Source of the DNA: a virus
DNA: 27,649 bases
Reading direction: 5' to 3' (one strand)
IMG/VR virus record: IMGVR_UViG_3300025122_002258
Coordinates: 1-27,649 of that record
Below, piece by piece: positions 23,434 to 27,649 of this stretch. Position numbers and translations under genes: made by a program. Below the pieces are notes generated by a model that was given only the letters and a program-made list of their open reading frames with translations, searched no databases and was not told where the DNA came from. Numbering within the stretch: the stretch's first letter is position 1; every line of letters starts with the position of its first letter.

Positions 23434-23638
23434 TGTAAATCCTTGGCACGAGTTCACCGTCGAGCGGCACGACCGTCTCCTCATCACAGGCCACGCAGTG
23501 AAGGACGGATAGAATGTTGGGTTTCTCCGCTTGCGTCATCCTGACAAGACCATAGAATATTTCACCACCACAAATACAGGTGGCGAGGCCATCAGCCTTC
23601 ATGTGTCGGGCAAGTCTTCCGGGTTTGAATTCAGCCAT
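23426..23638 (-). CDS. Small Cys-containing (zinc-ribbon-like) protein
   Basis: A 70-residue protein coupled by eight-base overlaps to genes on both sides. It has two Cys pairs, C-I-C in A-T-C-I-C-G-G and C-V-A-C in L-H-C-V-A-C-D, spaced about 25 residues apart, fitting a small zinc ribbon. The rest is unremarkable. Its place between a radical SAM/SPASM enzyme and the amidotransferase suggests that it serves one of them, but nothing more can be said. Confidence 0.65.
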   Translation of the reverse strand: MAEFKPGRLARHMKADGLATCICGGEIFYGLVRMTQAEKPNILSVLHCVACDEETVVPLDGELVPRIYND

Positions 23639-24569
23639 CGGTCAACTTCATGTAGTCAAAGCAGCTATTACATAAAGGCATAGTATAATCTTCCTCCGAT
23701 AACCTTTTGCGATAGGACACAATAGTCATCTCTTTCCAGATGTCCTTCAGATCAAACTGATTGATGTTACCGAGATTTGTGGTGCCATTGTAGTCGTTGC
23801 AACAGACCCGCGCCGTGCCGTCAAATGAGATGGCCAGCTTGTCGAACACTTCCGGGCAGGGATTGAAGTGCTTCTTCTCCACCGTCTGGCGCGCGGCCAG
23901 ATCCTCTGGAACGTCATCCATAAAATCAAAGGTGGTGTGGCCGACAGAAAGTTGATCGCAGAACGGCGAGAACTTTCTCTTGAATACCTCGATGGTTGAT
24001 GGGTGTTCGTCCGTCACCGTGGTGGACACTGAGATGAAGGGCTTGGGATGTACACCCCGGCGCCTGTGAAACTTCCGCACGGCATTAAAGAGATCGTCAT
24101 AAAAATCAATCGACCTCATCTCTGCATAGGTCTCACGGGTTGAACCCTGCAATGAGAACTTGATGGAATCCAAACCCATGTTGATCAGCATCTGCTGCTC
24201 ATAGTCTCCAATCTTGGATCCGTTGGTGTTGAGGTGGGTGGGTAGGAGGGCATCGGTGGCCCTCCTCAAGAACCGGAACACTTGGGGGTGCATCATTGGC
24301 TCTCCCCACCCGACGAACCGTAGCCCAATGACCTGGGATGCACACTGCTCTACGATCCGATCAAACGTCTCCCAAGACATAAATCCTGCCGGCCTGTCCA
24401 ATGAAAGATTGCCGACCGGACACATCCTACACCTGAAATTACAGGTGCTGGTCAACTCAACATCGATGTGTGTAGGATATTCTGGAAGCTCTGCGTACTT
24501 CGAGGCGTTGTTGCCTCGGGCAGCTTCTTCATACATCCATTGAAAGGGGTTCTTCGCGGAACTCATCAT
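23631..24569 (-). CDS. Radical SAM/SPASM protein in the sugar island
   Basis: A 312-residue protein. C43-x3-C47-x2-C50 (T-C-N-F-R-C-R-M-C) binds the radical SAM cluster, and W-G-E-P at about 88-91 is the SAM-binding motif. A C-terminal SPASM region is indicated by F-N-P-C-P, V-C-C-N-D and M-P-L-C-N-S-C, consistent with one auxiliary cluster. Such proteins often act on peptides or sugars and are found in polysaccharide clusters next to amidotransferases. The substrate here cannot be inferred, though it is probably carbohydrate or sugar-linked. The start is ATG at 24569 (another at 24566); no strong ribosome binding site precedes it, and a small hairpin sits just upstream. Confidence 0.85.
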   Translation of the reverse strand: MMSSAKNPFQWMYEEAARGNNASKYAELPEYPTHIDVELTSTCNFRCRMCPVGNLSLDRPAGFMSWETFDRIVEQCASQVIGLRFVGWGEPMMHPQVFRFLRRATDALLPTHLNTNGSKIGDYEQQMLINMGLDSIKFSLQGSTRETYAEMRSIDFYDDLFNAVRKFHRRRGVHPKPFISVSTTVTDEHPSTIEVFKRKFSPFCDQLSVGHTTFDFMDDVPEDLAARQTVEKKHFNPCPEVFDKLAISFDGTARVCCNDYNGTTNLGNINQFDLKDIWKEMTIVSYRKRLSEEDYTMPLCNSCFDYMKLTDG

Positions 24570-24587
24570 TGTGTGATTTTACACACG
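24570..24587 (-). other. Short palindrome between legF and the radical SAM gene
   Basis: GTGTG and CACAC arms flank a TAAAAT-type loop; the structure contains the legF stop codon and lies next to the radical SAM start, where no clear ribosome binding site is present. It could affect coupling between the two genes. Biological relevance is uncertain. Confidence 0.3.
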
Positions 24588-25142
24588 ATTCTCTTCAAAA
24601 ATCAACTGTGCTTTTTCAAAGTCCTCGAGGGTATCAATGTCCACAGATCTAGCCGCCGGCATTGGTACAAGCTTGGTGTCCTGTGTGTCCCAGTTGCCGC
24701 CGTCTTCCAGCCACTGGGTGGTGCCACAATACACCGCACCATTGGGAACTGTCTTGCCTACCTCCGCGGTTGCTGCCGGCACACTCATTGTTTGGTGAGT
24801 GTTAAAACAGTGATCTATGTCATCTGAGATTCGCAAGGGTGATGTTGGTTGGAGTAAAACCACACTGCCTTGCAGATTTCCGATGGCGTGTTTCAATGCA
24901 GCATATGAGGTGGCGGTGTCAGTGGATAAATACGGAGGACGGAGCAGCGCCACCGCTCCATGCTCATTAGCCAACTCAAGAACGTCATGGTCATCAGAAG
25001 AGACGATGATCTCATCGATGTATCGAGATCTCTGAGCTTCGAGGATTGACCAGACCACCATCGGCCGGCCGGCGATAAGCTTTTTGTTTTTGCCGGGAAG
25101 CCGCTTGGATCCCGCACGAGCCAGGATGACACCAACGATCAC
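24579..25142 (-). CDS. legF: CMP-nonulosonate (legionaminate) cytidylyltransferase
   Basis: A 187-residue member of the NeuA/LegF family that activates the nine-carbon acid with CTP. It starts at GTG (25142) after GGAGGA, overlapping the previous stop as GTGA. R-A-G-S-K-R-L-P-G-K-N (9-19) is the nucleotide-binding loop, S-S-D-D (48-51) the metal site, L-Q-P-T-S-P-L-R (96-103) the CTP/sugar-binding segment, and S-V-D-I-D-T-L-E-D-F (165-174) the conserved C-terminal Asp motif. The protein is about 40 residues shorter than typical LegF/NeuA (about 220-230), with shortened loops before the C-terminal motif; all key motifs remain. Confidence 0.9.
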   Translation of the reverse strand: MIVGVILARAGSKRLPGKNKKLIAGRPMVVWSILEAQRSRYIDEIIVSSDDHDVLELANEHGAVALLRPPYLSTDTATSYAALKHAIGNLQGSVVLLQPTSPLRISDDIDHCFNTHQTMSVPAATAEVGKTVPNGAVYCGTTQWLEDGGNWDTQDTKLVPMPAARSVDIDTLEDFEKAQLIFEENRV

Positions 25143-25795
25143 ATCTTTCCTCCGGCAGCTTCATATGTCTCGAAGGTTCCGATGTCCTGCCAGTGACCTG
25201 AGATGTAATAGGCCGAGACGTTGTCCAACCCAAGTAAGAGGTCTGGCATATCGATGGGTTGGGGTGGCACTTGCACCAGCGCAGATGGTGAGATGACATT
25301 GATGCCGGCCGACACCGGATAATTCTTAATGGGTTTCTCATCGATGCTGGTCATGTGTCCGTTCTCGATCTCGACCACACCGTACTCGACCTGGTGCTGG
25401 TAGAGTGCGAGGCACATCGTGGCGTCAGCCTCTGCCATGGTGTGGTGTTTTACGAGATCTTTGTAATCAAGCTTCGCCTGGATGTCAGCATTGCAGACAA
25501 TGACGGGCTCATCGTCAGGCACATAGTAAAGAGCGCCGGCAGTACCCAACGGTTCAGCCTCATCAATATAATCAATGTCACATCCGAAGTTGGATCCATC
25601 ACTGAGATAGTCTTTAATCAGTTCGCCGAGATAGTGAACTGAAATTATGAAGTCTGTGAAATCCTGACTAATGAATTCCTCGATGACCTCTTGGATCATT
25701 GGCTTTGCGCCAACCTCCAATAAAGGCTTGGGTGCATTCTCAGTTAAAGGGTGCAGCCGCTGGCCCCTGCCGCCAGCCATGATGACTACTCGCAT
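25139..25795 (-). CDS. ptmE: Sugar-1-phosphate nucleotidyltransferase, PtmE-like
   Basis: A 218-residue GT-A nucleotidyltransferase. M-A-G-G-R-G-Q-R-L-H-P-L-T (6-18) then P-K-P-L-L-E-V-G-A-K-P (22-32) form the activation and phosphate loops, and C-N-A-D (metal-binding D) is at about 95-98. The later Y-G-V-V-E-I-x-x-G ... D-E-K-P and the end G-H-W-Q-D-I-G-T-F-E-T-Y-E resemble PtmE, the enzyme that makes GDP-GlcN or GDP-GlcNAc for the legionaminic pathway. Campylobacter PtmE carries CBS domains that are absent here. A mannose- or glucose-1-phosphate specificity cannot be excluded, but the neighbours favour PtmE. The ATG overlaps the upstream stop as TAATG. Confidence 0.78.
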   Translation of the reverse strand: MRVVIMAGGRGQRLHPLTENAPKPLLEVGAKPMIQEVIEEFISQDFTDFIISVHYLGELIKDYLSDGSNFGCDIDYIDEAEPLGTAGALYYVPDDEPVIVCNADIQAKLDYKDLVKHHTMAEADATMCLALYQHQVEYGVVEIENGHMTSIDEKPIKNYPVSAGINVISPSALVQVPPQPIDMPDLLLGLDNVSAYYISGHWQDIGTFETYEAAGGKM

Positions 25796-26205
25796 TAATT
25801 CATCTTCTCTTTCTTTATCTTCTTTGCTGATTTCATCAACGTGGCCAGGTAGATGGCGTCCTTGAGGATTGCCTCATCTTCAGTCTCAATGAAGGCCTCT
25901 TCTTTGTCGTGGACTTCGACACGCTCAACTGCCTTGCCTTCGAGACGGTTGCCAATCTCGATCATCTTTTTCACATCGCCGTTGAGGATTGCCTCATCGA
26001 CCAGTTTCTCGGCCAGGACAGTCAGCTTTCTTTTACTCTCGCCGCTCCCATCCTCTTCATGGTATCTGTTGACCGCCAGCCTGATGGCCTCGGACCATGG
26101 TTTGTTTCTTCGAGTGTCGTGTGTTTTTACTTCGTTGCCTACAGTGAACTTACCCTTTTCATCGCGGTCTTCACCGTTGGTTTTCCCGTTGGCTTTCTTA
26201 GCCAC
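25795..26205 (-). CDS. Candidate terminase small subunit / first gene of the late operon
   Basis: A 136-residue charged protein starting at GTG (26205) seven bases after AGGAGG. The start K-G-K-F-T-V-G-N, then R-R-N-K-P-W-S-E-A-I-R-L-A-V-N-R-Y and a helical L-A-E-K-L-V-D-E-A-I segment, followed by I-G-N-R-L-E-G-K-A-V-E-R-V, match a small-terminase-like pattern (G-x-F-x-x-G-N ... P-W ... R-L-x-G-K) seen near terL in other phages. It contains an internal repeat, DEAIL, encoded by an exact 17-bp repeat at 25862-25878 and 25982-25998. The Lys-rich C-terminus could bind DNA. It is 12.8 kb from terL, an unusual separation. Confidence 0.62.
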   Translation of the reverse strand: MAKKANGKTNGEDRDEKGKFTVGNEVKTHDTRRNKPWSEAIRLAVNRYHEEDGSGESKRKLTVLAEKLVDEAILNGDVKKMIEIGNRLEGKAVERVEVHDKEEAFIETEDEAILKDAIYLATLMKSAKKIKKEKMN

Positions 26206-26223
26206 AATACCCTCCTAAAAAAG

Positions 26224-26238
26224 TTGCGTCTGATGCAA
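26224..26238. promoter_or_regulatory. Operator-like palindrome 1
   Basis: TTGCGTCTGATGCAA is an imperfect palindrome (TTGCRT, 3-base centre, ATGCAA) lying upstream of the plus-strand promoter and 19 bases upstream of the late-operon start GTG. It is a near copy of palindrome 2, 23 bp away centre to centre (about two helical turns). Confidence 0.55.
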
Positions 26239-26246
26239 ATTAACTG

Positions 26247-26261
26247 TTGCATCATATGCAA
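26247..26261. promoter_or_regulatory. Operator-like palindrome 2 overlapping the -35
   Basis: TTGCATCATATGCAA has perfect six-base arms and a CAT centre. It covers the -35 and part of the spacer, so a bound protein would block the promoter. The outer arms of palindromes 1 and 2 (TGATGCAA at 26231-26238 and TTGCATCA at 26247-26254) also form an exact 8-bp inverted repeat. Confidence 0.6.
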
Positions 26262-26275
26262 TGGTGTGCTATACT
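26247..26275 (+). promoter_or_regulatory. Sigma70-type extended -10 promoter for the small plus-strand genes
   Basis: A -10 hexamer TATACT (26270-26275) preceded by TGC (extended -10) lies 17 bp after TTGCAT (26247-26252), giving canonical spacing. The -35 is only a partial match (three of six), so the extended -10 probably compensates. The start point would be about 26282, giving a leader of some 37 bases with GGAG and AAGGA before the first ATG. Confidence 0.65.
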
Positions 26276-26318
26276 ACTTAAACTTGATAACACATAAACC
26301 ACTTTTGGAGAAGGAATA

Positions 26319-26603
26319 ATGAAAATCAGAATATGCCTAGCAGACGAAGCACCGCGCATCGGCTCTGGTCACCGCATCGTTGAGGTGATCAGCCGCGGCC
26401 CTAAGTGGGTCACTGTTAAGTATGCCCCCAAGGTAATACGCCGGCCGGGGCAACGCCTCGATGGATCCACACGGGAGCCCATCTATGTCATCAACCAAAA
26501 GTTCCGCGTCTCTGAGTGGGCGCGGTTTGAAAAGAAAGGAATTGATCTGTCTGGTGCAAAGCGCATTGCGGCATCAGCCCTTCATGTAACAGGAGACGCC
26601 TAA
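26319..26603 (+). CDS. Small hypothetical protein, first gene of plus-strand cluster
   Basis: A 94-residue basic protein, the first gene after the divergent promoter, with GGAG/AAGGA before its ATG. It starts M-K-I-R-I-C-L-A-D-E-A-P-R-I-G-S-G-H-R and is rich in Arg, Lys, Val and Ile, with a W-V-T-V-K-Y strand in the centre. No family recognised. The stop overlaps the next start as TAATG. Early phage genes of this size often encode host-takeover or anti-host proteins, but no motif supports a particular role. Confidence 0.7.
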   Translation: MKIRICLADEAPRIGSGHRIVEVISRGPKWVTVKYAPKVIRRPGQRLDGSTREPIYVINQKFRVSEWARFEKKGIDLSGAKRIAASALHVTGDA

Positions 26604-26884
26604 TGCAAAAAGCATACTTACATCTAATCCAATACGCCATCAACTGTGGAGCCATTGTTGATGTCGATGACGGTGGTGATCAAGATGAGATCCACCGCGG
26701 CAGCACCTTCGCCCAGGCAAAGGAAGCCGTCGAGAGTGTGGATGTTTCAACTATCACCGTCTACACCGGCACCGACAAAACAAACTTTGAGGTTGCCCTT
26801 GAGTATGGACAACAACCCGAAGAAACCATTTATGACTATTCAGTAACTGACTTCAGCGCCCTCTGGGAAGCTGTCTATTATTAG
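26603..26884 (+). CDS. Small acidic hypothetical protein
   Basis: A 93-residue protein, acidic, with D-V-D-D-G-G-D-Q-D-E in the first third and E-Y-G-Q-Q-P-E-E later. The start is in a TAATG overlap with the previous gene, so translation is probably coupled. The pattern is mixed alpha/beta and no domain is recognised. The acidic charge contrasts with the basic upstream protein. Confidence 0.68.
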   Translation: MQKAYLHLIQYAINCGAIVDVDDGGDQDEIHRGSTFAQAKEAVESVDVSTITVYTGTDKTNFEVALEYGQQPEETIYDYSVTDFSALWEAVYY

Positions 26885-26893
26885 GAGCGAGAA

Positions 26894-27106
26894 ATGGAAC
26901 ATCCAATCCAAGTCACCGTGACCAATGTCTACTGCCACGGCTCGATCTTCAGATGGATCGGCCACGACAAGCAGGGCAACTTGCGCCACATCAACTGGGA
27001 CACTCGCCAGCACGGTGTGTTTGTCGATGACCACCCCGATGTCACCCTACCCTTCGACGTTCTTTATGAAGAGGGTGAGGATAATAACTTTATTGAACTG
27101 TTATAG
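26894..27106 (+). CDS. Small hypothetical protein
   Basis: A 70-residue protein with AGGAGCGAG before its ATG, nine bases after the previous stop. It has a beta-rich N-terminal half (H-P-I-Q-V-T-V-T-N-V-Y, I-F-R-W-I-G-H-D-K-Q-G-N) and an acidic C-terminus (LYEEGEDNNF). Function unknown. Confidence 0.62.
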   Translation: MEHPIQVTVTNVYCHGSIFRWIGHDKQGNLRHINWDTRQHGVFVDDHPDVTLPFDVLYEEGEDNNFIELL

Positions 27107-27116
27107 GAGAAATGAA

Positions 27117-27314
27117 ATGGGATACAGAATATTCACTCGCACTTGGTGGAAGAAAAACCCGGACTACCCAGATGGCTTGGAGCCCCATGCTGGCCGGCAG
27201 ACCACCATCGGCAGAGCTGAGACTGAAGCAGAGGCAGTTGAATATTGCCGCCACTGGAACGCCACCCACAACCCCGGCAAACTTAGCCGGAAGGCAGAGT
27301 TCGATAGTTATTAA
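27117..27314 (+). CDS. Small conserved phage-type protein (TRTWWKKNP motif)
   Basis: A 65-residue protein starting at ATG 27117; an ATG five bases earlier opens a different frame, and this one is chosen because the product matches a pattern I associate with small phage proteins: R-I-F-T-R-T-W-W-K-K-N-P then G-L-E-P-x-A-G-R-x-T and ending N-A-T-H-N-P-G-K-L-S-R-K-A-E-F. The role of this family is not known. Trp and Arg/Lys richness suggests nucleic-acid or protein binding. AGGAGA lies eleven bases upstream of the start. A strong terminator follows 19 bases after the stop. Confidence 0.78.
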   Translation: MGYRIFTRTWWKKNPDYPDGLEPHAGRQTTIGRAETEAEAVEYCRHWNATHNPGKLSRKAEFDSY

Positions 27315-27330
27315 CTGAAAGGAGTGGCGC

Positions 27331-27364
27331 AAAAAAAAGGTCATCAGGTTTGGTGGCCTTTTTT
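27331..27364. terminator. Strong rho-independent terminator, probably bidirectional
   Basis: AAAAAAGG-TCATCA pairs with TGGTGG-CCTTTTTT around a GGTT loop (stem 27333-27346 with 27351-27364, two G-T wobbles). The plus strand ends in a run of T, and the minus strand also ends in a run of T (complement of the A run at 27331-27338), so it can stop transcription from both sides. Confidence 0.9.
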
Positions 27365-27370
27365 ATTATT

Positions 27371-27649
27371 CAAATCTCTCTTCTTACTTAACTACTTATC
27401 TAATTATCACACTAGGCTGGAGTTTGCTGTGGGTACAGGACGCCTAACAGAAGGATATTGAAATCCCCTGCTAGACATCCTGCAAAGTTCCCGATCATCA
27501 CACTGAGGAGGAGATGCCGCTATGCACTGTCATTGGCTATTCCCTCTGACCCATGTGGTGCAATGACTGAGGACCACCACACAGGCTAACCGTTATTCCT
27601 TGGGAGCGTTGACTACCCCGACACCAAGGCGGGACTAAGAAACAATATG
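27371..27649. other. Gene-poor stretch at the right end
   Basis: About 280 bp with no ORF worth calling on either strand. It begins AT-rich, and then contains two similar segments, ATCACACTAGGCTGGAG (about 27406-27422) and ATCACACTGAGGAGGAG (about 27497-27513), and the hairpin described separately. An ATG at about 27522 after GAGGAGGAG would give only a 14-residue peptide. It could be a leader or regulatory region of genes to the right, but nothing firm is visible. Confidence 0.4.
27554..27581. other. RNA/DNA hairpin, 7-bp stem
   Basis: TGTGGTG (27554-27560) pairs with CACCACA (27575-27581) around a 14-base loop. No T-run follows, so it is not a classical terminator. It lies in the gene-poor stretch and could be part of a leader RNA. 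Confidence 0.4.

Noticed and set aside
15628-25795. Pseudaminic or plain N-acetylneuraminic acid pathway instead of legionaminic acid
   Set aside because: LegB-type Y-N-S ... G-W-L motif, a LegC-type F-N-G-N-K lysine motif, a NeuC/LegG-type epimerase rather than PseG, and a beta-helix acetyltransferase rather than PseH together favour legionaminic acid. Plain Neu5Ac would not need a dehydratase or aminotransferase. A close 4,6-diamino variant remains possible.
26206-26262. Sigma70 promoter for the minus-strand late operon
   Set aside because: No -10/-35 pair with acceptable spacing was found on the minus strand; late transcription may need a phage or modified polymerase, or the promoter may be degenerate.
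1-27649. Diversity-generating retroelement, CRISPR array, tRNA, integrase or IS element
   Set aside because: The gene order recalls BPP-1, so I looked for a reverse transcriptase and template repeat, but none is visible; no regularly spaced repeats, cloverleaf-like tRNA, recombinase motif or IS-type terminal inverted repeats were seen.

Overview
The window looks like part of a tailed-phage genome with podovirus-type (short-tailed) morphogenesis genes. From about 26,205 down to base 1, essentially every gene is on the minus strand, tightly packed with 1-26 nt overlaps (many ATGA, GTGA or TAATG junctions), as in a single late operon. The virion genes are recognisable: a small-terminase candidate, large terminase (Walker A, Walker B and nuclease residues), GNAT acetyltransferase, two small Gly/Pro/Ala-rich proteins, portal (head-to-tail connector family), a Bbp19-like protein, a scaffold with Pro-Glu repeats, major capsid protein, two tandem paralogous small proteins, tail tubular proteins A and B, and the start of a probable internal virion protein cut by the left edge. 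The order resembles BPP-1/Bcep22-type podophages. No integrase, lysis gene, polymerase or reverse transcriptase is in view. The host cannot be fixed from this window; base composition is about 50-55% GC by eye.

The striking part is an island of roughly 10 kb (about 15.6-25.8 kb) between the small-terminase candidate and the large terminase, in the same orientation and translationally coupled to the structural genes. It holds a nearly complete pathway for a CMP-activated nonulosonic (sialic-acid-like) sugar, best matching legionaminic acid: sugar-1-phosphate nucleotidyltransferase (PtmE-like), 4,6-dehydratase (LegB), PLP aminotransferase (LegC), left-handed beta-helix acetyltransferase (LegH/NeuD-like), hydrolysing 2-epimerase (LegG/NeuC), PEP-condensing synthase (LegI/NeuB) and CMP-sugar synthetase (LegF/NeuA). 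Added to these are an N-acetyl-sugar amidotransferase (WbpG/PseA-like) and a HisF2-like partner, which would convert an acetamido to an acetamidino group, a radical SAM/SPASM protein, a tiny zinc-binding protein and a family-2 glycosyltransferase. The HisH-type glutaminase normally paired with HisF2 is absent, the synthase lacks its usual C-terminal SAF domain, and no classical sialyltransferase is visible.

Embedded between the epimerase and synthase genes is a 164-residue protein that joins a helix-turn-helix segment to a domain strongly resembling the C-terminal domain of the RNA polymerase alpha subunit. Its 5' end carries an exact 27-bp copy of a segment of the neighbouring epimerase gene, read in a different frame. 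A second radical SAM gene sits between scaffold and capsid genes.

At the right, a 113-bp divergent intergenic region holds a good sigma70-type promoter for four small plus-strand genes (probably early) and two 15-bp palindromes, one covering the -35 element, suggesting repressor control. The small genes end at a strong, probably bidirectional terminator. The last ~280 bp hold no convincing gene but contain a hairpin and short direct repeats.

Co-transcription of sugar genes with virion genes suggests, as inference, that the phage makes the sugar late in infection, either to decorate its own particle or to remodel the host surface.
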